Below are positions 36,001-49,254 of a stretch of 64,000 bases of DNA, piece by piece. The DNA lies in the NCBI RefSeq assembly GCF_000189635.1, contig NW_002476481.1, positions 992,001-1,056,000 of the forward strand, given 5' to 3'. Origin of the DNA: Tetrahymena thermophila SB210 (lineage: Eukaryota; Ciliophora; Oligohymenophorea; Hymenostomatida; Tetrahymenidae). The notes beneath the pieces were generated by a model. The model made no database searches. It was not told the origin of the DNA and was given only the letters and a program-made list of their open reading frames with translations. Position 1 is the stretch's first letter. Every line of letters begins with the position of its first letter. The translations under genes and the position numbers were made by a program.

Positions 36001-37719
36001 GAAATCGACTTATTTTTTTGATTTTGGCTTTGATGACTCACCATTTTTATCATTTATTTTTTTTAAGGAAATTAATTTTTATTCTGAATTATCTAGTTCT
36101 AATTTAGAATCTTCATTTATTTTTAAGTCGTTTAACTTATTTAAAGCAATGTGAACATCAATTACTGGGCTACAAATTTCATCATCTTCAAAATCCTGAG
36201 AGCCAAATTTCGATAAAATATCATGCTTACTAGATTTTGTCTGTGTTAATTTTCTTCTGTTTTAAAAGTTGTTGTTATCTCTTTCTTCTCCATTATTTAT
36301 CATATCAATTGCATCCGTAGCAATTCTTTTGAAAGAGGATTGAGTGAAACTACCAAAAGGTTTATGCTACTGAGAATGCTTTTATTAGAGTGATAATTAA
36401 AAAGATGATTTTTTGATTAGATCTTAAGATTAATTTGAATTCAGTTCGTCAGAAGAAGTATCTTTAGAAGGTGAATTATTGAATATTTATTTGATGGCAT
36501 TGTTAGAAAATATATTTTATGTATTCTAAGCGCTAGTTTGAATGTTTGATCCTTACAAAGAAAGTGGATTATTGATGAATTAAAGGTAATCTTTTTTAGA
36601 TTTGAATGAGCTTGGAAAAAATTTATTTAAATTCTTGCTGTTATGTTGTTAAAGAGACATGTAAGGCTATTTTTATACTAGCTCGTATGACATGTGTGAC
36701 ATTTGCTGAATCGGAGATAATTAATTGCTATAGTCATTATCTAAAGTTCTCTTTGTATCAATATAGTCTACAAGCTCATTTTAGCTCCCAAGCGTTTTGA
36801 TCCTAAAATCAGATTTAACCACTCTTTTCTTTCTAACTTAATTTGTATCGAAAGCAAACTGAGTTGTCTGATTTTATTCTTAATTTTATGCTTCTTTTTG
36901 AGCTTGCAATATTTATTACTCTACAAACATCTTGTATATTTTATCATATTTATAAGTAGAAATCAAAGGAGATGGAATTGTTTTTTAACTTTGTGTATGC
37001 CTTAAAAGCAATTTGCTCTATTCTTAATCATCTTTTTTCTTCTAAACAAAAATTCCTAAAATATTTTTTATGTTATATTGATCTGATTAAGTAACAGCGC
37101 TCTTATCATTTATGTGAGTGTTTGTTCTTTATGGTGACATTTATTTTGAAGAAATCTCTCTCATAGATCGTATTTAGCTGCTTTTATTTCTAAGACAAAA
37201 TGTATTTTTCAAAGACTAATCATATTTGCTTTTTAAATAAGATAGCTTCACAATACGCTCTTATTCCATTTTATCTTCTTAAAAAATAGTTTTGTTTTAC
37301 TTCTTCCTTCTTTAGTTGTAGTCATATGAGTATTCGCTTTTGCCTGACTAAAACTAAGAAAGAAAACTCTACTGCTTGTAATTCTCGCCTACAAATGTTT
37401 ATCTACTTTTCATTTCTAAGCAATTAAGAGTACTCTAATTGTTTGATATTTATGGAAGAAGAGTTGACTTGCTGCTATTGAGAGTAATGAACGCTTGTGA
37501 TTTGGGTAGCTTCATTTGGGTCGTATTAAAGTTAGCTAAATTATCAAATGATTTAGGACTTTTATCAGGTGAGAGACTTTTTAAAGCATTTCTCTTGATT
37601 TTTAAAATTAATTTTTGAGCCTCAGGATTGACATTTTTGGTAAATTCCTCTTCGGGAATATCTTAATAGAGCTAAATATTTTATTGGTCAATTTTAGTGT
37701 CCTAAAATGGAGTATTCAT
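33047..37719 (-). CDS. 1424-aa low-complexity protein of unknown function
   Basis: Two exons on the minus strand: 37719-34519 (1067 codons without a TGA) and 34120-33047 (358 codons including TGA), joined in phase across a 398-nt intron. Residues 1 to about 950 are Ser/Asn/Gln/Lys-rich and probably disordered, with many SP and TP sites (SLSPDKSPKSFDN) and an acidic patch (ESEDSEDDDSGD). A more ordered C-terminal region of about 400 residues begins near GIVQLLGGINKLQELIQ and is rich in aromatic and hydrophobic residues, ending in RFVEVCCPAI. I recognise no domain. The size, frame continuity and compositional contrast with the flanks make it a real gene. It could be a regulatory or scaffold protein, but nothing in the sequence says which. 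Confidence 0.82.
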
Positions 37720-40258
37720 AAAATAAAAAATATTTAAGATGATGCTTTTTATTGCTAGTTTTATTTTAAATTGAAGTGCTTTGAATTAAGCCTACTTAAC
37801 TTAATTAAATCAAAATTGCTTGATATCAATCTTATTTTGTTAATTTATTTTATCAAAACAATTTCAAGAAATTATTATTATAAATAAAGAGTAATTCGTT
37901 CTTATATTACTAAAAAACAATTGATTTTATAAAATTTTAAATTTATTAAAAAAGAGAAAGGAATGAATAAATAAATAAATAGTTGATTAACTATTAATTG
38001 ATTTTTAAAGGAGTTTATAAATGTAATAGCTATTTACTAAGATGATATTTGTTAATCTAAATTAAATTACTCTGTCCAACTTATTCATTACTGCTAAAAA
38101 CACTCAATATTAAATCATTTACTACCATATTTTATTAATTGATTAAAAAGTAAAATAAATAAATATCCATTGATTCCAAATCTTTTAATAAATTGAAAAA
38201 AAGTGTGGTTTTGTTTTGAAGTTCGCACTACTAAATGAATTAAAATTAATTAATATCAACCAAATACTATCTATATCTTACAACCAAAATTAATTATCTC
38301 CTTTTTTCTAATCCATTAATATATCATAATAAAATCCAAAATGATACCATAATTTTTATATCATCTTAATAATTTAAAATACTCCACATATTTTAAAATC
38401 CAAATTTTTATTTAATAATTTACTTTTTCCCAAGGTAATGTTAAGCTTGTATCAAATGTAACCTATTCTAGATAGCAGCTAGAATGATATTTTAAGACTC
38501 TTGAAAAAAAGTAAATTTAAAAAGGCTTTTTAAGTCAATAAATTATATCTTTGCTATCCAAATTACTGAATTAATTTTTCCCCACTGACAAAAAACGAAA
38601 TAACTTATTATACTTACAAAACTAATTTCGTTCTCATATAAAGTAACGCATAAGATACTTTTAAAAACAAACTTAATATGTATTTTTTGTATATTCCTCT
38701 ACTTTATTATAAAATATTTTCCCTTATATATATGTATTCAAGATAAAATTTATTACAAAAATCTATAAATAAATCCTAGGTGAATAATTAATTATTTAAA
38801 ATTCTTAATCAGTAATAATTTGTAAAACTAAAGAAAAGATGAGTAAAGATAGTAAATAAAATAATAAAGTTAATTGTAATAATAAATAAATGAATTAATA
38901 AATTTATTCGCTCTTCTTCTTTCTTATTATTTGTATAAACTTAATTATATGTTTTCAAAGAGTTAGTTAGAAAAATCTATAATTTCGCTACTGAATCTTT
39001 CAATAAAAATATCATCAAAGTGAACTAAAAACAAATACCTTGCTTTTAAAAATCAATTATTATGTATTATAATTTCGAAAAAAGTTGGCATTAAACCCCC
39101 TCTTATAATTATTTCCTTCAATAAATCTATAGACTTACTTTTCAAATTTTATGATATTAATTATAGTATTTTTTAAAATAAATATTTCTTCTTTGCTATA
39201 ATAATATCAAAAGTAACAATAAAGAGAAATAAGTTTACTTAATCATTATCAAACAACTTAAAAAAATTTCTATTATTATTATCCCTATAAAAACTAACCT
39301 TCCATTTAATTTTTAATATTTATTTTAATAAAATGTAATAATTACAAATAATAACATAATATCTAAATCATCATTATAAACTATTTAATTCATAATCAAA
39401 ATAAATGGTATGGTAATTTTTTATTTTTAAATAGTAAGAATATTTTAAAATATTAACTAACTTAATTTATTTTATAATAAAAATCTTTTGATTGAGAAAT
39501 ATAGATTATTTTTTTATAAACAAAGATGAGATGCATATTTATAATCTAAGATAGCTCATTAAAGAAGAAAAAAAAAAAAATTTAATTAGATTATTATCAA
39601 AAATACATCTCATTTAGTTATTAGAACTGATTTTTTAATTGTTTAGTTTTATTAAATTTCATTATTTTTATTTAAAATAAGTATTGAAACAAAATTAAAT
39701 TCTATTTCAAAAAGATAGTAAGTAAGTATACATGTTTGTTTTCATTAATAGATTACTTTTTAGTAAAAGAAATTTTATTTGAAGTTAAAAAAATATTTTA
39801 ATTAATAAATATATTCATCATCTTATATAAAATATAATATTTGAATGAAATAAAATTTCAAAAATAAGTTCATAAGTCAATAACATTTATTCTAAAAAAT
39901 TGATTCATTAAATAGAACAATAAAAGAAATGAATATTTATTTATTTATTATATATATTTATATAAATACAGGCGAATTCAAAAATGCAAAACCTTTTCTT
40001 AGGTTAATTACAGTTTAATAATTATTGATTATTTGTATATTTTTATTATTTACAAGTATTATATATATATTTTAAATCTTTTTATTAAATCTTCTAAATT
40101 ATGAAAATTTTAATGAGTTTGAATTTATTTCATAGTTATTAACTATTTAATATTTATTTTTTTACTTACTTAATATTGATCACTTACTAATTAAGTTAAT
40201 ATTACTTATTTGTTAATGTCTTGAAAAATATTTTATTTTTTATCAATATATTTTTAAA
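37720..40258. other. Long AT-rich intergenic region, no gene seen
   Basis: About 2.5 kb without a supportable exon, RNA gene or clear repeat on either strand, apart from homopolymer runs (an A12 tract near 39569). Confidence 0.5.
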
Positions 40259-42034
40259 TCAAATGTTTATTTACAAATTATTATGATTACCCATTTTTTA
40301 TATTAATGGAAATCTTAAATCATCATAGAGATCGTAGTAAATGCTATAAGGATTGTTAATTAGAAGGTTTTGTATATGAATCTGCGTAGCTTTTATCTAG
40401 TAAAATACTTATTTCATGTATATACAATAATTTAAGAAAGACTCATCCCCTCTGATGATATTAGAAATTTTAGAGATGTTAATACAAATCAAAGGATAAT
40501 TAATTAGTTTTTGTATTGCCTAGTTTTTTATGCTTGCTAAATTTTGCATGTTAACTACAAAATCAAAATAGTTGAATTTTTAAATTTGAATTTCGTTGCA
40601 AATTAACTCGAGTTGGGCAATATTTTCAAAATTTAGTCTGACACCTACTATCCTGATTTTTTAAGAGTCGTAAAGGAATTCTAAATTCAAAATAGGTTCT
40701 TTCTGCTAGTTAAAAACAACAAAATGGTAAATTATATCCTTATATTTGAAGAGTATCTTCTTAGTAATTTCCTCTACTAATTTATTTTGATACTCCATGG
40801 TGTCATTATTATTGAAACTCACTTAAAGACTAACTATTTTAGTAATTGGACTGATAGCTTTCCTTAGTTACTCAATTTCTTCAAGTTTACTTACAATTTT
40901 TGTAATTTGTAGAGGAGATTTCCATATATATCTAACGATGACCATTATTTAAAATAAAAAGAAGAAACATGCAGCTAAAATTCCTATGGGAATAGAGTAA
41001 TTTAGATAGTACATTTTGTCACTACCAAAAATTAAAACTAGTAAGAGCAGAGCAACCCAAAACAATATAGAAAAGAAACCATAAAGTATGTAGCTAAATA
41101 TTTTTTAGCATCTATCGTTGTGCTTAGAATATAAAAATTCCGCTTCTAGTCTAAGTCCAAAAACTTAATTTATCATGAGATAAATAAGAGACTCAGTAAA
41201 ATATAAATGGGTATTTCTTTCTAAAATCATGCTAAGAGAAACTGCAGCAAATATGAAAGCAATTATATATACATACCACTTGTTGCCTACTTCTTAAATT
41301 AATGCGAGTAAAGATAACTAAGTGTATTGATAAGCAAGTCCCTCAGCTATCATATAAAGATATTAATGCAAATTTATTAAGTTTCTAAAGTAAAGTCTTT
41401 AAAATAACAGAACTTGATTAGTAAAAAGCAAGATAAGAGAGATTATCATATAAGTCATTTGCTTTTCGTAAGGCTAATCAGAAGTTTGCAAGTAGCTTAG
41501 TATCGCATAGTGAAATATCACGCTAACCAATAAATTAAGAGGAATCTTTAAATTATACTTATTAATTATTTTATTTTAGGCTATTAAGGCATTAACATTA
41601 TTGTTGTTATTATTGTTTATATTATTGTTGTTGTTGTTATTTTGAATGTTGTTAACATTATTGATGTTATTATTATTTTGGTTAATGTTGACGAGATGGT
41701 TTTAGTTTGGAATAAAGTTACCATTTTTCACTTCATTTGTGAATATATTATCTGGATCAAAGTGGAATATCTCCCAAGCGATATGATAATACCACTTATC
41801 ATATTGCTTATGAGTATAAAAATAAATGAAAAAGCCTAGTTTTTCCAAAATGACTAATGCAACTATAATCCACATCTCCGTAAATAAATTACTTTAGTAC
41901 ATTTTAAAAATCCCAACAAAGATAAACAAATATGAAACAAAAGAGATTATTCCAATGAATCTGTATGTGACCTTTTTTTCGATGGGATGGTTGTTTTTAA
42001 TTTGATAGAATCTCTTAAAATCTTTATCGATCAT
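40259..42034 (-). CDS. Polytopic membrane protein with poly-Asn loop, 591 aa
   Basis: A single exon of 592 codons on the minus strand, starting MIDKDFKRFYQIK and ending NNLQINI before TGA. Two membrane spans lie at about residues 28-47 and 58-77. After the second comes an Asn-rich low-complexity loop (about 115-160, repeats of NNNNINN type), then about five further spans at roughly 175-385 (for example WYVYIIAFIFAAVSLSM and FWVALLLLVLIFG). A soluble C-terminal part of about 200 residues follows, with an Arg/Lys-rich start after the last span. Seven spans in total is my estimate. No transporter, channel or receptor motif is recognised. The Asn tract is encoded largely by AAT/AAC, read as TTG/TTA triplets on the plus strand. 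Confidence 0.8.
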
Positions 42035-43551
42035 TTCTTACTACTACTTTATTAGTCAATTTAAGAATAGATTTGATAATTTTACTTGTTTTAAGAAATA
42101 TTATTATTAATTATATTAAAAGCTGAGCGAGCAAACAAGCAAACAAACAATCAAAAGCAAATTCTTCCTCATAGAATTAATTATTGCTATTTTGAATAAT
42201 TTTATGAATGAATACAAATTAACTAGAAGTTCAAATAAATGTATGCTTGCTATTAATTTATCAAAATTTTTGCTTACTTTTGGTTAAATACAAATACATT
42301 CTTCACAATCACCTTAACCAATTTTTATAATTTTTTTTAAGGTGGCAAACAATTTTTTTTCATTCATGATATAATCTTACAAGCTTTTACTTTTTGCATA
42401 TAGTTAAAATTTGCAGAAATTTAAAATTATGTTATTCTCATCAAATTTAAATTAGAGTATTTACACGCACAACTATTTGAGTACTCTACTTGATATCATT
42501 ATTAAAATTCCCTTTTCTTTTTAATTTAAAATTTAAATAGTTTTCAACATACATAATACTAATAAAATTCATGGTATTCACATATTTTTCAAGCACATAT
42601 ATAAACAAAATTATTAACTTACTCATATATACTTAATCTTCGTAGAAATATGAAATTCTTTAATTATAAAATCATGTCGTATTTTTTAAATTCACTCAAC
42701 CAAAATATTTATTTCCAAATTCACCTATCAAATACTTTCATAAAAATATTTATAACTCAATTAAGATATTCATACCAATTAAAAAAATTAAATCTTTGTT
42801 TTGATGAAAAATATTTAAAAGTTAATTAAGCAAAAGATTGAACTTTTTAAAAGATATTATTGTAATAATTTATTTTATGTTATTTTTCATATAAAATATA
42901 TTTAAATTTTTTAATACAAAAAATTTTTTAAAAAGGCTAAAATTAATTAAAAATTTAATAGAAAAATCATAAAGATTGATTGATATAAATTAAAATTATA
43001 AATATTATTAATTAAATTCTATTATAAAATTATTTATTTTTATATAAATTATATTCAAATACATCAGCCATTCAAAAAAATAGTGATCTCAAATCACTAA
43101 ATTTTTGAATGGCATTTGGCTATAATTTAAAATAAAAATAATATACATCTTAAAAAATATTGAGAATACCTATATTATTTAATATAACACATTAATATTA
43201 TTTTCTATTTTTCAAATATTTAATATTTATTCATCCCTTTTTCACCACTTGTTTATCATCAAAATAAATCGAAATATATTTTAAAGACAATTAATCTTTT
43301 TGATTTAAGACATTTACTTTTTACATTCAATTGTTATTATGATTCATTGATTTCATTTTAACTTTAATTATAAATTAAAATAAATTACTAAAAAAAATTA
43401 GATAGAATAAAATTTTTAAATTAAAAATATCTTTAAAATTAATAAAAAAGAAAAATAAATTAAATAAAAAGCTCCAAATAAATTAAAAAGTTTTTAAATC
43501 CATTTTTATATTAAAAAATATCACAATCGAAAACAGTTAAACTGTTTTTAC
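42035..43551. other. Intergenic with hairpin element
   Basis: No confident gene. It includes the hairpin at 43067-43113. A short minus-strand reading ending at TGA 43231-43233 (LKYISIYFDDKQVV) might be the terminal exon of the LRR gene to the right, but its phase does not match. Confidence 0.4.
43067..43113. repeat. Hairpin; second copy of a dispersed element
   Basis: The arms 43067-43087 and 43093-43113 are reverse complements at 19 of 21 positions around a 5-nt loop. The surrounding 42960-43130 resembles 15340-15535, where an imperfect hairpin is followed by the same GGCATTTG sequence. It may be a small dispersed element or a structured RNA. Confidence 0.4.
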
Positions 43552-44498
43552 CTAAGATAAAGTGTCAAATTTGATAGATTAGTATAATTTGCTAAAGTAG
43601 ATCCTAAGTCTGCTCCACCATTTGCATCAATTAAATTATCACTTTTTAAATATTGAAGAAAAAATATTTTATTAATTAGGTAGAAGAAAAAAATGGAGAA
43701 AAAATATGAAATAAAAAGATATTAATAATAATAAAAGCAAAATTTGAAAATATAAAAACAAGATAAATTAAAAAAGATTTAAAAAAAACGTAAGTAATAA
43801 AAAAGAAAAACAAAAATTAATCAAATAAAAACAAATTAAAATAGTTTAAATATATTATTTTAAATTCATTTTATATTTAAAAATATCAAAATTGAAAACA
43901 AATAAAATGTTTTTACCTAAGACAGAGTGTCAAATTTGAGAGATTAGTGCAATTTGCTAAAGCTGAACCTAAACCACATGCACCTTATTTACCAATTTTA
44001 TTGAAGCTTTATAGAAGAAAAAAATTGTATTATTTTGTTATTTTGAAGAAAAAAATGATTAAAATATGAAATAATAAAAACAAACTTTGAAAATAAAAAA
44101 ATGAGTTAAATTAAGAAAGATAAAAATAATAAACGTACAATTTAAAATAAAAAGAAAAATAAATCATAAAAAAAGCTAATAAACAAATTAAAAGAGCTTA
44201 TATATATTGTTTGTTTTAATTCATTTTTTTAACTATAAATATCATAATCTAAAACAAATAAGCAATTTTTACTCAAGGTAAAGTGCCAAATTTGAGAGAT
44301 TAGTGCTATTAGCTAAAGCAATACCTAAGCGTTATGCCCCTACATCACCAATTTTATTGTGACTTTTGAAATATTGAAGAAAAAATATTTAATTTGTTAT
44401 CTAGAAGAAAAAATTTGAAATAATAAGAAATGAATTAATCAATAATAATAATAAAAGCAAAATTTGAAAATAAGACAATAAATTAAATTAAGAAAGAT

Positions 44499-44552
<54 letters not shown>

Positions 44553-47500
44553 GAGAAAAATAAAGAAAGACAAGTAGAATAAAAAATAAAAAGAAAAGTA
44601 AATTAAATAAAAAGCTAACAAACAAATTAAAAGTGTTTAAATATATTGTTTAAATTCATTTTTATAACTAAAATTATCACAATTGATAAAAAATATATTA
44701 TTTTTACCAAATTTTGAGCGTCAAATATGAGAGATTAGAGCAATTTGCTAAAGCAGAACCTAATCCTGATACTCCAATTACACCGATTTAATTGAAACTT
44801 TTTAAATATTGATAAATATATATTTAATTAATAAGTTACTTAGAAAGAAAAAATGAATAAAAAAGAAATAATAAGAAATCAATCAATTAATAAAAAAAAT
44901 TTTAAAATATAAAAATGAGTAAAATTAAGAAAGATAGAGAAAGAAAAAGAAAAATAATCAAATAAAAAGCGAATAAACAAATTAAAAATGTTTAAATATA
45001 TTGTTTAAATTCATTTTTTTAAACTAAAAATATCAAAAAATCTAAAATAAATAAACTTTTTTACTAAATATCAAGTGTCAAATTAGATAGATTAGTGCAA
45101 TTTGCTAAAGCGGTACCTAAGCATGATGTACCTTCATCACCAATTTAATTGGAACTTTTTAAATATTGAAGAAAAAATATATAATTTATTAGTTAGTTAG
45201 AAGAAAAAAATGAAGAAATAAAATTAAAATAATAATAAAAGCACAATTTAAAAATAAAAAAATGAGTTAAATTAGCAAAGATTGAAGAAAAAAAAAAACA
45301 CAAATACAATAAAAAAGGTAAATAAAAAGCTAATAAAAAAATCGAAATAGTTTTAATATATTGTTTAAACTCATTTTAAAAAGTAAAAATATCACTATCC
45401 AAAACAAAAAATTTTTTTACCCAAGATTAAGTGTCAACTTTGAGAGATTAGTGCAACTTGCTAAAGCAGATACTAAGCCAGATGCACCAAATGCACCAAT
45501 TTAATTATCACTTTTTAAATATTGAAAAAAAAATTTTTAATTAACTTGTTATTTTGAAGGAAAAAATGAATAAAAAATATGAAATAATAAGAATAATAAT
45601 AAAAGAAAAATTTGAAAATAAAAAATGAATTAAATTAAGAAATAAAAAAAAGCACAAATTCAATAAATAAGAAAAAAAAAAGAAATTAAATAAAAAGCTT
45701 ATAAACAAATTAAAAGAGTCTAAATATATTTATTATTTTAAATTCATTTTTACTTACATTAAAAAATATCACAACAAGTCTCAATCTGAACCAACAAATG
45801 AAATCCATATCTAATGTGGTCTGGAACAAAAAGAAGGCAAATTAAATAAATATTATATTTTATTATGTGAATAAAGCAGGATTTATAGTTTAAATTCATT
45901 TTAAACTATACTTGCTCACTATAAATAATCTAAAATTCAATAATTTGTATACTTAATAAGCATAAAAATAAATAAAAATATAAATAAATATTATAAAATA
46001 GTTAATTTAAGAGTTATTCTGAGTGCATATTTATGTGCGAGTATTTCTATTCTATTCTCTCTATTCTTACCAATTTAATTCCTACTTTTTAAGTATTGAT
46101 GAAAGAAATATTATTATTTTGTTATTTTGAAGGAAAAAATGAATAAAAAATATGAAAAAATAAGAAATGGATTAATTAATTAATAATAAATAAATAACTA
46201 AAAGCAAAATTTGAAAATAAAAAAATGAGTTAAATTAAGAAAGATAAAAGAAAAAAATAATACAAGTATAATTAAAAAGAAAGAAAAAAACCATATGAAA
46301 AGCTAATAAACAAATTAAAAGAATTTAAATATATTGTTTAAATTCATATTAATAACTAAAAATATCATAATCCAAGACTAATAATTTTTTTTACCCAAGA
46401 TTAAGTGTCAACTTTGAGAGATTAGAGCAATTTGTTAAAGCAGAAACTAAGCCATATGCACCTTATTCGCCAATTTAATTATCACTTTTTAAATATTGAA
46501 GAGAAAATTATTTATTATTTTATTATTTTGAAGGAAAAAATCAAATAAAAAGCTAATTAAAAAATTAAAAGAGTTTAAATATATTAGAAAATTAGACAAT
46601 CGTAAATAAATAAACTGTTTTTTACACTAGTTAAAGTGCCAAATCTGAGAGATAAGTGCAATTTGCTAAAGCAATACCTAAGTCCGATGCTCCTTATTTA
46701 CCAATTTAATTCCTACTTTTTAAATGTTGAAGAAAAAAATATAATTATTTTGTTATTTTGAAGGAAACAATTAATATAAAATTTGAAATAATAAGAAATT
46801 AACGAATAATAATAAATGAAAAATTTGAAAATATAAAAATGAAATGAGTTAAATTAAGAAATATAAAAAAAACACAAGTATAATAAAAATAAATTAAATA
46901 AAAAGCTAATAAATAAATTAAAATAGTTTAAATATATTGTTTAAATTCATTTTTACAACTAAAAATATCACAATCGAAACAAATAAACTTTTTTACTAAA
47001 GATCAAGTGTTAAATTAGAGAGATTAGTGCAATTTGCTAAAGCAACACCTAAGCCTGATGCACCTTTTTAACCAATTTAATTGTAACTTTTAAATATTGA
47101 AGAAAAAACATTTAATTAATTGGCTATTTAGAAGGAAAAAATGAAGGAAGAACAAAAATGAAATGATGAGGTGAGTAAGTTAAATTAAGAAAGATAGAAG
47201 AAAAAAAAGTATAATTAAAAAGAAAATTAAAATTAAATCAAATAAAAAGCTAATAAACAAGTTAAAAGAGTTTAAATATATTGTTTAAATTTATTTTTAA
47301 TAACTAAAAATATCGCAATTCAAAAAAAATAAATTTTTTTACCCAAGATTAAGTATCAAATTTGAGAGGTTTTTGCAATTTGATAAAGCAGAACCTAAGT
47401 CTAATACACTGATTGCACCAATTTAATTATCACTTTTTAAATATTGAAGAAAAAATATTTAGTTTGTTAAAATAAAAAATGAGTTAATAAAGATTGAAAA

Positions 47501-47745
47501 AAAACAAAAACACAAGTGCAATAAAAAACTAAATCAAATTAAATCAAATAAATAAATAGCTTATAAGCAAATTAAAAGAGCTTTATTATATTATTTTAAA
47601 TTTATTTTTATAACTAAAAATATCACAGTCCAAAACAAATAAATTTTAATTTTACACAAGATTAATTGTCAAATTTGAGAGATTAGTGCAATTTGCTAAA
47701 ACAGAACCTAAAACTGATGAACCTTCATCACCAATTTATTTCTAA
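43552..47745 (-). CDS. LRR gene made of eleven 90-bp exons (ends not resolved)
   Basis: On the minus strand eleven exons, each exactly 90 bp, encode one ribonuclease-inhibitor-type LRR apiece: 47745-47656, 47432-47343, 47086-46997, 46715-46626, 46484-46395, 45510-45421, 45154-45065, 44797-44708, 44362-44273, 44006-43917 and 43641-43552. The consensus is NQIGxxGAxxLGSALANC followed by TNLSNLTLxL. Every exon starts at the last base of a codon after an AAAG or AAG acceptor and ends two bases into a codon before GTAAAA, so exons splice in frame in any number. Introns are also related to each other, showing that the unit duplicated was exon plus intron. The stacked repeats should form a curved binding surface. 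No first or last exon was found; the ORF at 49255-50049 may be related. Whether the transcript is functional is unproved, but no exon of the eleven carries a TGA. Confidence 0.75.
44508..44552 (+). repeat. (GATA)n microsatellite
   Basis: About 11 perfect copies of the tetranucleotide inside an intron of the LRR exon array. Confidence 0.95.
45770..46084 (-). pseudogene. Broken LRR exon unit within the array
   Basis: A unit of the array where only the start of the exon remains: from 46084 the minus strand reads RNQIGK in the family frame and then loses similarity after about 20 nt. The rest of the interval (45770-46060) is unrelated to the array and contains a palindrome ATAGTTTAAA..TTTAAACTAT at about 45885-45909. 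This looks like a deletion-replacement or insertion that destroyed one repeat. Confidence 0.6.
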
Positions 47746-48604
47746 CTTTTAAATATTTAAGAAATAATATATAACTAATTAGTTAGTTAGAAGAAAAAAA
47801 TGAAGAAAAAAATCAAATAATAAGAAATAAATTAAAAAATAAAAATAAAAGCAAAATTATAAAATAAAAAAATGAATTAATAAAGATTGGAAAAAAATAA
47901 CACAAGCACAATAAAAAAGGCAAAAAAAATTTAAAGAGTTTAAATATATTATTTTAATTCATAAATATAACTAAAAATATCACTATCAAAATACACATAA
48001 ACTGTTATCATCAAGTAAAAGTATTAGAAAGAAAAAATGAAAAAAAAATTTCAAATAATAAAAAATGGATAATGAATTTAAAAATTGAAAGTGAAAATTA
48101 AGTTAAAATAACTTTAAAAAAATTTGTATTAAAAAAAGAATGAAAGAAAGAATATAGGTGAGAATTACTATTAGAAAAATAATATTCTAAATAAATTGTA
48201 AGTTAAATATATAGAAAGTATTAATAATAATAATATTTATAAATTAAATATACTTCAAATTAATATGGAGAAACTAATGAGATTAGAGTGAAGAGCTTAA
48301 AAACTTTATATTAATAAAAATAAATTTAAAGATTATTGATAAAAAAAGAAATAATTACTTCTTCTAATGTATTATATAATTTAATCTATTTTACCATTTA
48401 TTTTTTTTTTAATATTGAAAAGCAAAAAAAATAATATAAATTTAATTAATTATAAGCGGATAAAAAGAACAAATAAATTATATGTATTTATAATTTTGCT
48501 TTTATAAACAAAAAAAGTTAGCGTAAAATTCATTCATTATTTAATCTTAATATTTCTATTTAAAATGTGTATTTAAAAATATAGTAAGAACTACAGGTGG
48601 CTAA

Positions 48605-48669
<65 letters not shown>

Positions 48670-49254
48670 CATATGTTCAAAAAACTAGTAAAATAATTAC
48701 TGTTCTTAAATTTAATAATAATAATTTTTATTTGTTTTTATTTTTTTCTATTTTATTCCTGTAATGAGGGGAATTTTTATAATATCTCTAATTATTCTCT
48801 AATCCAATTATTTTTTTTTTGATGAGTTTGATATCATTTTCTGAATCGATATTATTTTTTATAACCTGGTTTTATTTTGATTAGAGTTTTCTTGATTCTA
48901 TTTTAAAATAATTATCGATTAATTGATGCTTTATTATTTTTAATATCGCTACCTCAATTAGAATGATTAAAGATTTTTCATCTATGATGAAAAATATGAT
49001 AATGGGTAAAACAAATCAGCATTAATTTCTAATGATAATTCAGTAGCAATTTTTTATTTTTTATTTTGAAATTTGAGGAATAGTGAGAATTTTGTTAATT
49101 TGAAGAAGAAGAAAAATATTTGTACGGAAATTAACATCATAAAGCTAATCACTGAGCTGGTGTCCTCATTATTACATTTTTATAAATTATGATATTTTAA
49201 TTTTGATTATTTTTATAAGAATAAAATCTGTAAAATACATAGATAACATACAAA
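47746..49254. other. Region between LRR array and 264-aa ORF
   Basis: It contains decayed intron-like sequence of the array to about 48000, the (TTAG)n tract and, on the minus strand at about 48990-48677, an open stretch with coding-like composition (KSLIILIEVAILKIIKH, then EKNKNKQKLLLL near its end, TGA 48677-48679). This could be an extra exon of the 49255-50049 ORF, but a second frame is also open there, so I do not call it. Confidence 0.4.
48605..48669 (+). repeat. (TTAG)n microsatellite
   Basis: About 16 uninterrupted copies of the tetranucleotide. It is not the ciliate telomere repeat (which is G4T2 or similar). Confidence 0.95.

Larger units (their letters stand above)
43552..47760. 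repeat. Tandem array of ~230-575-bp exon-plus-intron units
   Basis: Twelve units with starts spaced 365, 356, 435, 357, 356, 574, 400, 231, 371, 346 and 313 bp apart (left to right). Units share the 90-bp LRR exon, the AAATATTGAAGAA stretch beside its acceptor and the TTTAAATATATTGTTTAAATTCATT stretch within the intron. The short unit (46484 to 46715) lost part of its intron; the long one (45510 to 46084) gained unrelated sequence. Confidence 0.85.

Noticed and set aside
44439-44621. Minus-strand ORF with YLSI repeats
   Set aside because: Translation of the (GATA)n microsatellite inside an intron.
48605-48669. (TTAG)n as an interstitial telomere
   Set aside because: Ciliate telomeres of this group are G4T2-type; this is a plain tetranucleotide microsatellite.
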